Shown here in pieces: positions 52,795 to 63,897 of a stretch of 64,000 nucleotides of DNA; within the stretch, counting starts at the first letter, position 1; every line of letters starts with the position of its first letter. The notes under the pieces were generated by a model. That model saw only the letters and a program-made list of their open reading frames with translations. It made no database searches and had not been told where the DNA came from. This DNA comes from Verrucomicrobiia bacterium (GTDB taxonomy: Bacteria; Verrucomicrobiota; Verrucomicrobiia; Verrucomicrobiales; DEV007), in the NCBI GenBank assembly GCA_030427505.1, contig JAUICH010000012.1, forward strand, positions 105,921-169,920. Direction: 5' to 3'. The position numbers and the translations under genes were made by a program.

Positions 52795-53395
52795 GGTTAG
52801 CAAGATTGGGAAGCATCTCAACATGATCGCCCAGGCCCTCCCGGGCCAGATTGGCGATCGCGGAATGTCTCAGCCGCGCGGCATCGCGGCGGACCGTCAA
52901 TCGATCCAGGTAGAGCCGTCTCAGTCCGGCGTGTTCCAACACCGCGGCGGGCGCGACGCTTTCCCCCGGCATGCCAGCCGCCGAAAGAGAGAATCGCTCC
53001 CCCATTTCAACGAAGGAGCGAACCAGGGGATCGTCCTCCGAAGTGGATCTCGCCAAGTCATGCAGGTCAGGCAAATACCGGAGGCAGAGGTCCGCCGAAT
53101 AGTGCTCCGCCGCACTCTCCGGAGTGGCGGGAGGAGCAAGCAGCCGCACCATCGTCACTTCATCAATGGTCCGGTCGGCCAGGCACATCGCCGCGGCACT
53201 CAGCCACCGGGCCGCACTCTCGGCAGCTTCCGCGTGCCAGGCCGGTTGCGCCCCAGGGAAGTGCCAGGCATCCGCTTCATACGCCACGAAAAGCCGCCTC
53301 CGCGCCGCCGGGGTCACTTCCATGGGCTCCGGTCCCGGCGGCACTTCCACGCGCCCGGTCTCAAAGAGTTGAGAAAGAAATTCATCCAGGCACAT
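52784..53395 (-). CDS. MoxR-vWA ternary system: first gene, bpX-like protein
   Basis: This 203-residue, mostly helical soluble protein starts MCLDEFLSQLFETGRVEVPP. It has a central region with SAARWLSAAAMCLADRTIDE and SADLCLRYLPDLHDLARS. No catalytic site is visible. The FL..LF..GRV.V start is the type I associate with accessory bpX domains in MoxR-vWA-beta-propeller systems. It overlaps moxR and begins the operon. Function unknown; it may be an adaptor. Confidence 0.5.
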   Translation of the reverse strand: MCLDEFLSQLFETGRVEVPPGPEPMEVTPAARRRLFVAYEADAWHFPGAQPAWHAEAAESAARWLSAAAMCLADRTIDEVTMVRLLAPPATPESAAEHYSADLCLRYLPDLHDLARSTSEDDPLVRSFVEMGERFSLSAAGMPGESVAPAAVLEHAGLRRLYLDRLTVRRDAARLRHSAIANLAREGLGDHVEMLPNLANHGN

Positions 53396-53586
53396 GACAA
53401 TAAGCCACCGAAAGGGCGGACACCCTAACGCGGGTACGCCACTCTGGCTACTTCAAAAGCCCCGGTATGACCGGCCACCAGCGTCATGCGGACTCTGGCT
53501 CAGCCGAAGGCGGGCGAAACGCGAAACGCGAAACGCGTCCTCCCGGATGATCTTTCACAATCCGTCCCGGCCGGCCCCCCCCGGCC

Positions 53587-54999
53587 TCACGCCACCAGCT
53601 CTTTCACCACATTTCCCGCCACGTCCGTCAGGCGGAAGTCGCGGCCCTGGAAGCGGTAGGTGAAGCGCTCGTGATTGATGCCCATGAGGTGGAGCACCGT
53701 GGCGTGAAAATCGTTCACCGTGACGGGGTTTTCCGCCACGCCGAACCCAAAATCGTCCGATGCGCCGTAGCTGACGCCGGGCTTCACGCCTCCGCCAGCC
53801 ATCCAGAGGGTAAAACAATCCCGGTGGTGCTCCCGGCCGTAGCTGCCGGTCACTTTCGAGATGTTTCCCTGGGAATAACAGGTGCGCCCAAACTCACTGC
53901 CGAAGATCACTAGGGTGTCTTTCAGCATGTCCCGGTTCTTCAGATCCTGGAGCAGCGCCGCGCAGGGTTGGTCGATTTCCTTCGAACCCATTTCAAAGGC
54001 TTCGGGGAGCCCGCCGTGATGGTCCCAACCAGGGTGAAACAATTGGATAAAACGCACGCCCCGCTCCGCGAGCCGCCGGGCGCGAATGCAGTTGGAGGGG
54101 AAAGACCCTGGAGTTCGCGCATCCGGGCCATAGAGGTCGAAGATGTGGTCGGGTTCCCCGCTCAAGTCCGTGGCTTCCGGCACGGCGGTCTGCATGCGGT
54201 AGGCCATCTCAAACTGGTCGATCCGGTCGTCTATGTCCGGCGCGGCCTGCCGCCCCTTCTCCAGCTCGTGGAGCTGGCGCAGTTCGTCCAGCATGTGCCG
54301 GGTACGGTCGCGAGAGATTCCCTTGGGGTCGCCCAGGTAAAGGACCGGTTCATTCCCCGCGCGGAACTGAACGCCCTGGTGCCGGGCCGGCAGAAAGCCG
54401 CTGTCCCAGAGACGGGCCGTCAGCGGCTGGTCCACCATCCGCTTGGAAACCATCACAATGTAGGCAGGCAAGTCGTGGTTTTCGCTCCCGAGCCCGTAGC
54501 TGAGCCAGGCGCCCATACTGGGCCGGCCCGGTAGCTGGGCGCCCGTCTGCATGAACGTGGTGGCGGGATCGTGATTCACCGCGTCCGAAACCACGGACTT
54601 GATGAAGCTGATGTCATCCGCCTGCTTCGCCAGGTGAGGAAACGCGTCCGACACCCACGCGCCTGACTGGCCGTGTTGCTTAAAGTCCCACTTGGATCCC
54701 ACCAGGGGCAGCCGCGCCTGAAATCCGGACATCCCCAGCGGTTTCCGGTCTTTCAGAAAAGAGGCGGGCAGATCCTCGTTCTGCCGTTCTCTGAGAAGCG
54801 GCTTGTAGTCGAAACTTTCGAACTGGGAAAGCCCACCACTCATGAACAGGAAGATCACCCGCTTGGCCTTGGGGGCGAAATCCGGAAGCGTCCTCTGGGT
54901 CATCTCCTTGGCCATCAGGTCCGATAGGGCCAGGGACCCCAAGCCAAACCCGGACGAGGCCAGGAAATGACGGCGATTGAATCGATAGCGCAGGCTCAT
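53587..54999 (-). CDS. DUF1501 protein, second copy
   Basis: The 470-residue protein begins MSLRYRFNRRHFLASSGFGL, a twin-arginine leader. The DUF1501 core follows (IFLFMSGGLSQFESFDYKPL, FIKSVVSDAVNHDPATTFMQ, LVIFGSEFGRTCYSQG, GREHHRDCFTLWMAGGGVKP). It ends with DFHATVLHLMGINHERFTYR, as in the copy at 10915. It begins 4 bp past the stop of the PSD1 protein upstream on the same strand, so they are one operon. Likely exported by Tat; activity unknown. Confidence 0.9.
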   Translation of the reverse strand: MSLRYRFNRRHFLASSGFGLGSLALSDLMAKEMTQRTLPDFAPKAKRVIFLFMSGGLSQFESFDYKPLLRERQNEDLPASFLKDRKPLGMSGFQARLPLVGSKWDFKQHGQSGAWVSDAFPHLAKQADDISFIKSVVSDAVNHDPATTFMQTGAQLPGRPSMGAWLSYGLGSENHDLPAYIVMVSKRMVDQPLTARLWDSGFLPARHQGVQFRAGNEPVLYLGDPKGISRDRTRHMLDELRQLHELEKGRQAAPDIDDRIDQFEMAYRMQTAVPEATDLSGEPDHIFDLYGPDARTPGSFPSNCIRARRLAERGVRFIQLFHPGWDHHGGLPEAFEMGSKEIDQPCAALLQDLKNRDMLKDTLVIFGSEFGRTCYSQGNISKVTGSYGREHHRDCFTLWMAGGGVKPGVSYGASDDFGFGVAENPVTVNDFHATVLHLMGINHERFTYRFQGRDFRLTDVAGNVVKELVA

Positions 55000-55003
55000 G
55001 GGG

Positions 55004-58000
55004 TCAAGGTTTCACGACGGTTTCACTGAATCCGAACAGCAGACGGACCATCTCGGTGGTCGCGGCCACGTCCACGGCGGGAAGGTTCTCGTCCAAAGGA
55101 AGTTCGCCACTGCTCTTCAGGAAATCCTGGGTAGAGTCCGCGTCCTTCTCCCAGATCTCAGCTTCGGAGGCAAGGTAACCGCTCAAGAGAGTCACCTGTT
55201 CTTCGGTGGGAGTCTGACTCGTGAGCCGCCGGAAGGCGTCCATGGCGCGGGCAGCCGGTGCGTCCGGATACTCCCGGACCAGGTTCTCCGCCAGCACTCG
55301 GGCCGCTTCCAGGAACTGAGGATCGTTCATCAGGACCAGCCCCTGCAAGGGGGTGGTGGTTTGCGTCCGCCGCGCGGTGCAAAACTCCCGCGTGGGAGCA
55401 TCGAACACAATCATGGACGGCGGCGGCAGGGTGCGGCGCCAAAACGTGTAGAGGCTGCGGCGGTAGAGGTTTTCCCCGTGGTCCTGAATATATACATGCT
55501 GCGTGCCGGACTCTTCCCACAGGCCCGCTGGTTGGTATGGCTTCACGCTGGGACCCCCCACTCTCCGGTCCAGGAGTCCGCTGACCGACAGCGCCATGTC
55601 GCGCAAGGCCTCCGCCGGAAGACGCGACCGGGGTCCCCGGGCCAGCAGGCGATTTTCCGGGTCGTTCTTCATCAGCTCCGGGTCCGCGCTGACAGCGGAC
55701 TGTCCATAGGTATCGGACAGGACGATCTCCCGGCACAGAGCCTTCACATCCCAGCCCAGGTCTTCCCGGAAATGCACCGCCATCCAGTCGAGCAGATCCT
55801 GATAAAGCGGGTACTCGCCCTGGGTGCCAAAGTCTTCACTGGTACCCACCAGCCCGCGCCCGAAGAAATGCTGCCAGAGCCGGTTCGCCTCCACCCTGGC
55901 CGTCAGCGGATTTTCGGGTGAAATCAGCCAGGCCGCGAAGCCAAGACGGTTCCTGGGAAGATCCTCTGGAAATGCCGGAAGGCTGGCGGGTGTATCAGGC
56001 CGCACTTCTTCCCCAGGCTCGTCGAACTTGCCCCGGTTCAGGATGTGGGTTTCCCTCCGGGGCCCCTCCCATTCCTTCATGACCATGACCTCCACCGGCT
56101 CTCCACTCAGCCGGTTTTCTTCCTCGCGAAGCGCGGCGATGGCCGAAGTAATTTCTTTCCACGATTCGTCCTCTTCCCGCAGGTACCAGTCAAACCAGTC
56201 CTCAGGCTCTGAAGAGTCAGGCAGCAGCGCGAGTTGGGAAATTTCCGGCGCGGTGAGTTCCCGGTCGTAGAAATAGAACTCATCCATCAGCCCATTCCGA
56301 TAGCTGGCGTCGTTGTGGCGGCCCGCCAGCATCAGGTCCAGACGCACGGCGTCCTTGCCGCCTTCGTCTCCCCATTCTTCCCGGTAGACGATGTCTTTGT
56401 AGAGCTGGTCCCTTATGATCTCCGGGTCTTTCACCCGCTGACCATCCAGATAGAGTTTCATGCCGGACGCCTGACTGGAGCCGTCGTAGGACACGGCGAC
56501 GTGGGTCCACTCCCCTATTGGCAATTCCTTAGGGCCCCGAATGCAAATCTCATTCCCCGGCGAGAAATGGCCCAAGGCAAACAGAGGGCGGCCATCGTCA
56601 ATATCCAAACGAAATCCTCTCCAAGCCGCGTCGATTCCCGAGACGCAACGGTGCGCGATCGCCGCGTGATCAAACTTTTCCAGGGGCTTCAGCCACACCG
56701 CCATGGAAAACGTCTCGCTCCGCTTGAACTCTCTGAAGTTCTGAATGGTCACGTAGTTGTCGTCCACCCAGTGAATGGCATTGCCGACCGGACCGCTTTT
56801 CAACTTCGTCTTCCGGTGCAGTTGTGCCGGCAGGTCGGCGGACGCTTCGTTGGCGAAAATCTTGTCATCTCCGTAGTCTTCGAATTTCAACCAGACCAGC
56901 GGCTTGACCGGCTCCACCACTGGCGGAGGATCCGCCGTGAAGAAAGCGCCGACTTTCCCCCAAAAACCCGGTTCGGGGCGCTGGACCGGCGGCGAATGCT
57001 TTTTCAGCCATTCCCGAAACCGTGCTTCGGCCCCCGGCCGCATGGATTCCAGACTGGCGCTCAAGCGGTCCAGTTCCTGGTGAATCTCAGCCAGGCGTCT
57101 CTTCTGTTCCGGATCGTACAACACGACGGACGGTGTCGGCACCCCACCGGTATAAACCGCGAAGAGCCCCAACTCATCGATGTTGTTGAAAAAGGCGGCC
57201 ATCGAGTAGTAGTCCTTCTGTGTCAGGGGATCGTACTTGTGGTCGTGGCAGCGGGCGCATTCCATGGTCAGCCCCAGGAACGTGGTCGCGTTGGTGTGAA
57301 CGCGATCGGATACCTGCTCCATCCGGAACTCTTCCGGATTGCTGCCCGCCTCATTGGACTGTTGCGGCAACCGGTTGAAACAGGTCGCGACCATCTGATC
57401 CCGCGTCGGGTCTGGCAGCATGTCACCCGCCGTCTGCCAAAGAACGAACTGATCGTAAGGTAAATTTTCCTCAAAGGCCTGGATCACCCAATCGCGATAG
57501 GGCCAGGTGGAACTGTCCGCGTCTTCGTGCCGCCCGTAGGTGTCGGCATACCGGGCCAGGTCCAGCCAGTCCAGAGCCATCCTTTCACCGTACTCGGCGG
57601 TGTTCAGGAGCCGCTCCACCACCTTTTCCCGGGCGTTCACGGAGGTGTCCGCCAGGAAGTCCTCTATTTCCTCCAAGGTGGGCGGAAGCCCGGTCAGGTC
57701 GAAGGTGACCCGCCGCAGCCACGTCTCCCGGGAAGCCGGAACCGCCAGGGTGTGGCCTTTCTCACTGAGCAGGGACTGGACCCATTGGTCGATGGGCCTC
57801 AACCCGGAATCCGGCAACGGAAGGGCCCTCTTCACCGGAGGCTCGAAAGCCCAATGCCCCTCATACTTCGCGCCTCCTTTGATCCATTTTTTCAGGATGG
57901 CAATCTCTTCGGAGGTCAAGGGATCCCCCGCATCCGGAGGAGGCATCACTTCATCTTCATCCGCTGAGACGATACGGAAGATGATCTCGCTTTCCTCCGG

Positions 58001-58279
58001 CTTCTCCGGGACAAAGGCTTCCTTGCTTAGAGCCTCCTCCCGGACGTCCAGACGCAGCTTGGCCTTCCTCTGTTTCGGGTCCATGCCATGGCAGCGGAAA
58101 CAGGCTTTGGACAGAATGGGACGCACCTCCCGGTTGTAGGAGGGGAAGCCCTCCTGGTCTCCGCCATCAGCGGAAGAAACGGCCAATGCGCAAAGAGTTC
58201 CGGCCGCGAATATCCAGCCGAAAATCCCCGTAAAAAGTAACCGCCCCGGCGAGATGTTCCGCTTACCCTGCGCTACCAT
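55004..58279 (-). CDS. PSD1 / DUF1549-DUF1553 protein with LamG-like domain
   Basis: The 1091-residue exported protein has a signal-type N-terminus and CFRCHGMDPKQRKAKLRLDV (CxxCH, PSD1). DUF1549 follows (YGERMALDWLDLARYADTYG, ECARCHDHKYDPLTQKDYYS with a second CxxCH). A laminin G/concanavalin-like insert occupies about 455-690 (PLVWLKFEDYGDDKIFANEA, WTHVAVSYDGSSQASGMKLY). The DUF1553 C-terminus follows (NRLWQHFFGRGLVGTSEDFG, TTTPLQGLVLMNDPQFLEAA). It pairs with DUF1501 as the other copy does, but carries a different sugar-binding-type insert. Role inferred as extracellular polysaccharide-related. Confidence 0.9.
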   Translation of the reverse strand: MVAQGKRNISPGRLLFTGIFGWIFAAGTLCALAVSSADGGDQEGFPSYNREVRPILSKACFRCHGMDPKQRKAKLRLDVREEALSKEAFVPEKPEESEIIFRIVSADEDEVMPPPDAGDPLTSEEIAILKKWIKGGAKYEGHWAFEPPVKRALPLPDSGLRPIDQWVQSLLSEKGHTLAVPASRETWLRRVTFDLTGLPPTLEEIEDFLADTSVNAREKVVERLLNTAEYGERMALDWLDLARYADTYGRHEDADSSTWPYRDWVIQAFEENLPYDQFVLWQTAGDMLPDPTRDQMVATCFNRLPQQSNEAGSNPEEFRMEQVSDRVHTNATTFLGLTMECARCHDHKYDPLTQKDYYSMAAFFNNIDELGLFAVYTGGVPTPSVVLYDPEQKRRLAEIHQELDRLSASLESMRPGAEARFREWLKKHSPPVQRPEPGFWGKVGAFFTADPPPVVEPVKPLVWLKFEDYGDDKIFANEASADLPAQLHRKTKLKSGPVGNAIHWVDDNYVTIQNFREFKRSETFSMAVWLKPLEKFDHAAIAHRCVSGIDAAWRGFRLDIDDGRPLFALGHFSPGNEICIRGPKELPIGEWTHVAVSYDGSSQASGMKLYLDGQRVKDPEIIRDQLYKDIVYREEWGDEGGKDAVRLDLMLAGRHNDASYRNGLMDEFYFYDRELTAPEISQLALLPDSSEPEDWFDWYLREEDESWKEITSAIAALREEENRLSGEPVEVMVMKEWEGPRRETHILNRGKFDEPGEEVRPDTPASLPAFPEDLPRNRLGFAAWLISPENPLTARVEANRLWQHFFGRGLVGTSEDFGTQGEYPLYQDLLDWMAVHFREDLGWDVKALCREIVLSDTYGQSAVSADPELMKNDPENRLLARGPRSRLPAEALRDMALSVSGLLDRRVGGPSVKPYQPAGLWEESGTQHVYIQDHGENLYRRSLYTFWRRTLPPPSMIVFDAPTREFCTARRTQTTTPLQGLVLMNDPQFLEAARVLAENLVREYPDAPAARAMDAFRRLTSQTPTEEQVTLLSGYLASEAEIWEKDADSTQDFLKSSGELPLDENLPAVDVAATTEMVRLLFGFSETVVKP

Positions 58280-58484
58280 GCTTTAAAGATAATAAGACCA
58301 TAACACTCTGCCATCTAAATCCGCAGCACTTTCTGCTCCAAGTCCACCTGTTGACCGGGGTGGAAGAGACCATTTCGTGACGAAATTGTTGCCGTCACCC
58401 AAGAGCGCTCAGCCGCTCAGTTCCATCACGGTCAGGGAGTGACGCGGAACACTTCCCAACATCCGAAGGGAAACGCCCGGACGC

Positions 58485-58811
58485 TCAGTCGAGACCCGGG
58501 AAATGCTCGAAAGAGATGGAAATAGGCTCGTCAGCGTTCTCGGGATTCTGGATGGCAGAAATCTCCGCCATCTTCTTGGTGGGTGGCACCCGGCACATGA
58601 CCAGGATATCCGCGTCGCCCGCGGTCTGGCCCGGGTGATCTTTCTTAAAGTCTCCCGCGCACAGGTAATAGAGATAGCACTTCAGCTTATCCATCAGAAA
58701 GCCAAGCCGCTCTTCAGGGTCCTCGGTGATTCCGGCGTCCATGATGACCAGCCGGACACTCCCATCTTCGCGAGTCGCCACGGCATCTATGGTGGAGCTA
58801 TCTTCTAACAT
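58485..58811 (-). CDS. Small DUF6572-like protein
   Basis: This 108-residue soluble protein contains STIDAVATREDGSVRLVIMD, DPEERLGFLMDKLKCYLYYL, CAGDFKKDHPGQ and ISISFEHFPG. This recalls the DUF6572 family of small proteins (conserved I-D-A start and K-x-x-x-Y helix). Function is unknown, though family members often sit near polymorphic toxin immunity genes. A DUF6882-like gene lies 47 bp upstream on the same strand, so they may be co-transcribed. Confidence 0.55.
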   Translation of the reverse strand: MLEDSSTIDAVATREDGSVRLVIMDAGITEDPEERLGFLMDKLKCYLYYLCAGDFKKDHPGQTAGDADILVMCRVPPTKKMAEISAIQNPENADEPISISFEHFPGLD

Positions 58812-58858
58812 GATTCTAATTTAGGGCTGGTTCAATAAGTAGGCAGGGCGCCAGGTCC

Positions 58859-59326
58859 TCACTTCTCTTCCCAACGCAGATTGTCCAGCAGCAGAAACAG
58901 GAAGCCGGTCTCTGAAGGCGACCGGTAGCCGGCCTGGGACTCCAGCAGCCGGGCGGCCACGGCCATCATCTCCCAACCGTCCATTTCTTCCGCGGACCAG
59001 AGCCGGCTGGCGAGTTTGTGAATGCCGTGGCGTTCGCCGAATTTCCTTACGCGAAGGATGTCAACCATGTCCAGGCCTTCAAAGTGCGGGTTGCCCCAAG
59101 ACCACAGCCAAGTGTCGGAGTCCGTGGAAACGGACCCCACCACGGTCAGAGTGGCCCGCACTTTGGTGACACCATCGTCAGACCACCAGAAAGTACGGCG
59201 GTCCAAGTCGTAGTCATAACGCTTATACTCGCCGACCCGATATTCTTCCCGCGCCCACTCGATCCGGCTCCGTAAGTAGGAAACCGAATCTTCGATGAGA
59301 GACTGAAACTCCTGATTTGTCACCAC
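58859..59326 (-). CDS. DUF6882-like protein
   Basis: This 155-residue soluble protein contains TFWWSDDGVTKVRATLTVVG, STDSDTWLWSWGNPHFEG, HKLASRLWSAEEMDGWEMMA and a final GFLFLLLDNLRWEEK. The TWLW-W-NP core is what I know from DUF6882, a family associated with small immunity-like proteins. No membrane or signal segment. Precedes the DUF6572-like gene. Function unknown. Confidence 0.6.
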   Translation of the reverse strand: MVTNQEFQSLIEDSVSYLRSRIEWAREEYRVGEYKRYDYDLDRRTFWWSDDGVTKVRATLTVVGSVSTDSDTWLWSWGNPHFEGLDMVDILRVRKFGERHGIHKLASRLWSAEEMDGWEMMAVAARLLESQAGYRSPSETGFLFLLLDNLRWEEK

Positions 59327-59452
59327 GAGAGAAACGGAGCGCTATCCGCTGACACTCCGTTTTGCCATCTGGAGGCGCCAGCGTCAATAGGTCTGGACCG
59401 CCCCACCCTGAATTTCACCTGCTCGGGAAATTCTTCTCAGACGGGCGCGGCC

Positions 59453-60976
59453 TCAAAGCTCCGGAATCGGGTCGGTGGGCTTGATCTCTTCCCCTTCCCA
59501 GATGGTCTCGCCGGTAGCCTTGTCGTAGGTCAGCACCCGGGCCGCGCTGTTCGGAGCCGGTGGCACATTGCTCTCAGGCAACCATTGCCGCAGTTCTTTC
59601 AGCGTATCCAGATAGGCCGGATCGCCCGCCAGGTTCTTGAACTCGTTGGGGTCCGCCTCCATATCGTAAAGTTCTTCCGTGCCGTCGGCATACTGAATGA
59701 AACGCCAGCGCACCGTACGCACCCCGTGGTTGTCGTGATTGTGCGTGGTGATGGCGGGCCACTCGCGTTCCGTGGCGGGATCCTTCAGTTGGGGCACCAG
59801 GCTGTGACCTTGCAGCACTTCGTTGGGCGGCAGGCCCGCCAGTTCCAGCAAGGTGGGATAAATGTCCAGCAACTCCGCCGGCTGAACGCAGTCTTCCCCC
59901 TTCACAATGCCCGGACCGGCAAAAATCAGCGGGACCCGGGTGGAACAATCCCACAGAGTGTTTTTCCCGGTGATCTCTTTTTCACCGAGGTGCCAGCCGT
60001 GATCCGACCAAAGGACCACGATGGTATTGTCTTGGTATGAGCTGTTTTCCAGGGCATCCATGACCCGGCCCACCTGGCTGTCCACAAAGCTGATGCAGGC
60101 CAGGTAGGAACGCACCAGGTTGTTCCATTGATCCGCCTCTTTCAGGAACTTCAGCCGCGGTTCCGGAAGCTTCCAGTGCAGATACCAGGAGAAACGCGGT
60201 GTGTCCGCGCGGTCGTCAGGCAGCACTTCCGGGCGGATGCTGTCATTATCTGGATACAGGTCGAACCACTTCTGTGTGGCGTAGCAGGGCACATGGGGCA
60301 GGAAGAAACCGACTGACAGGAAGAAGGGCTGTTGTGGCCCTTTCTCGATTTGCTCCACTCCCCAGGACGCGACGGTCCAATCTCCTTTTTCCTCGTCTTT
60401 GTGAGGGAAGACTCCCCAGTCCACCAGCTTGTGCTCGGCGGGCGTCTGGACCAGCTTTTCCTTGGGCCGGGCGCCCACGCTGGCCGGCGGCCCAATTTCG
60501 TTCCACTCGTGATCGTTTTTTCCCCGGCCATAGCCTCCATGGAAAATCTTGCCCGCGGTGTAGGTGCGGTAGCCGTGTTTCTCCAGGTACTGCGGGAGGG
60601 AAACGATGTCTTTCAACGCTTCCACCTCGCGGAACCAGGGCTTCAGCCCATAGATGCCGGTGGTGCCGGGCCGGAGGCCTGTCATCAGGCTGGTACGGCT
60701 GGGATTGCACAGCGGCGCCTGGCAGTGTGCGTTGGTAAAGGTCACCCCCCGCGCCGCCAGCTTGTCCATGGCGGGAGTCTTCGCCAGCGGATGGCCACCC
60801 AGAGGGCCCACCCAGTCATTCAGGTCATCGATGGCGATGAACAGGATATTCGGCTTCGTTTCCTGAGCCTGGACGGAAGCCGTGCCCAGCAACAAAAGCA
60901 GTCCGGCTCCAGTCAAGAATAGCGCCAGAAAACGTGCGCGAGGAACAGAGAAGTTACAGAGAGAAAGGGAGTTCAT
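59453..60976 (-). CDS. Exported sulfatase (iduronate-2-sulfatase-like)
   Basis: This 507-residue sulfatase has a signal peptide (ARFLALFLTGAGLLLLLGTA), KPNILFIAIDDLNDWVGPLG with the metal site, and CNPSRTSLMTGLRPGTTGIY with Cys for formylglycine. GKIFHGGYG, SVGFFLPHVPCYATQKWF and LWSDHGWHLGEKEITGKNTL follow the iduronate sulfatase pattern. It would desulfate an acidic sugar such as a glycosaminoglycan-like or algal polysaccharide. It stands alone upstream of DUF6882. Confidence 0.9.
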   Translation of the reverse strand: MNSLSLCNFSVPRARFLALFLTGAGLLLLLGTASVQAQETKPNILFIAIDDLNDWVGPLGGHPLAKTPAMDKLAARGVTFTNAHCQAPLCNPSRTSLMTGLRPGTTGIYGLKPWFREVEALKDIVSLPQYLEKHGYRTYTAGKIFHGGYGRGKNDHEWNEIGPPASVGARPKEKLVQTPAEHKLVDWGVFPHKDEEKGDWTVASWGVEQIEKGPQQPFFLSVGFFLPHVPCYATQKWFDLYPDNDSIRPEVLPDDRADTPRFSWYLHWKLPEPRLKFLKEADQWNNLVRSYLACISFVDSQVGRVMDALENSSYQDNTIVVLWSDHGWHLGEKEITGKNTLWDCSTRVPLIFAGPGIVKGEDCVQPAELLDIYPTLLELAGLPPNEVLQGHSLVPQLKDPATEREWPAITTHNHDNHGVRTVRWRFIQYADGTEELYDMEADPNEFKNLAGDPAYLDTLKELRQWLPESNVPPAPNSAARVLTYDKATGETIWEGEEIKPTDPIPEL

Positions 60977-61083
60977 GAAGCCCCGACCCTAGCGGGGAGG
61001 AGGGGCCTTGGCAATGTCCTTCAGGGGGACGCATTGCCGCCACCGGGCACGGATGAACAGCGGCATGGAACACACAAAAGAAG

Positions 61084-61130
61084 AGGGGCGGGTCCTGAAG
61101 GCCGCAGCCCCCAAAATCCGCCCCTATTTC
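61084..61130 (-). terminator. Possible terminator after glnN
   Basis: AGGGGCGG...CCGCCCCT forms a GC-rich 8-bp stem with a long loop in the 255-bp gap after the glnN stop. On the minus strand it is followed by a T-rich CTTCTTTT. A terminator for glnN is plausible, but the long loop makes it weak. The rest of the gap (60977-61231) shows nothing else. Confidence 0.4.
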
Positions 61131-61231
61131 TTTTGTTTGTGTTTCGACTTTTCTTTCGGAGAGAGGAGGCCCGCCTCCAGGCGGGAAGACGGGCTCTCCC
61201 GAACGTAAGCGAAGTCTGGGCAGAGCTTAAC

Positions 61232-63388
<2,157 letters not shown>

Positions 63389-63628
63389 ATATAAGCTTTC
63401 GTACTAGGGTTGGGTTGTTTTGTGGACCTCAGTGCCGAGCAATTGCCGTGCCAAAGTCCCAAATTGGCAGTTTCGGGCCCCGACGGACTGGAGAAAACCC
63501 TCCCCACCCCGTTCTCAGCCTGCGCAATACTAGCCCATCCAAGTATTTCCACCTCAAATAGTTACTGATTCGTGGACGAATTGATTCCGAACCTTCGGAG
63601 GCACCCCGGAATCGTCGTCTTCCACGTC

Positions 63629-63810
63629 CTGGCCAGCATTTCTCACCAGTTCTCGTGGCGAGACGCCGCGAGGCTCGCATTGGCAAGGCGCGCGAAGATT
63701 TTTTCGTGGGACCGTATGAGTACAATTTGATCAAGGAAAATTCGAGCGGAACGCCGGCAATGCGGGCCACAGCAAGTCGCAGCCGAAAACTGGTAAGAAA
63801 TGCAGGCTAG
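63629..63810 (+). mobile_element. MITE-like element family A, copy 2
   Basis: This 182-bp copy of the element at 24221-24391 has the same orientation. The right terminal repeat (AAATGCAGGCTAG) is kept; the left tip is changed (CTGGCCAGCATTTCT). Interior blocks such as TCGTGGCGAGACGCCGCGAG, GGCAAGGCGCGCGAAGAT and CGGGCCACAGCAAGTCGCAG are shared. It lies between the glnN start and the window end. Confidence 0.82.
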
Positions 63811-63823
63811 GCAGTTTGGACAA

Positions 63824-63897
63824 ATTGGGGGCGGCCCGGCGCAAGGCCATTATTGGGCTGGCAAGGCGCCGTGAACGGCATTGGGCCTACCCCCAAT
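63824..63897. repeat. 74-bp imperfect palindrome
   Basis: Arms ATTGGGGG (63824-63831) and CCCCCAAT (63890-63897) are extended inward by GGCC-type pairing. The interior has internal palindromic words (GGCCATTATTGGG, CATTGGGCC). Directly next to the MITE copy. It may be part of another repeat element that continues beyond the window. Confidence 0.45.
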
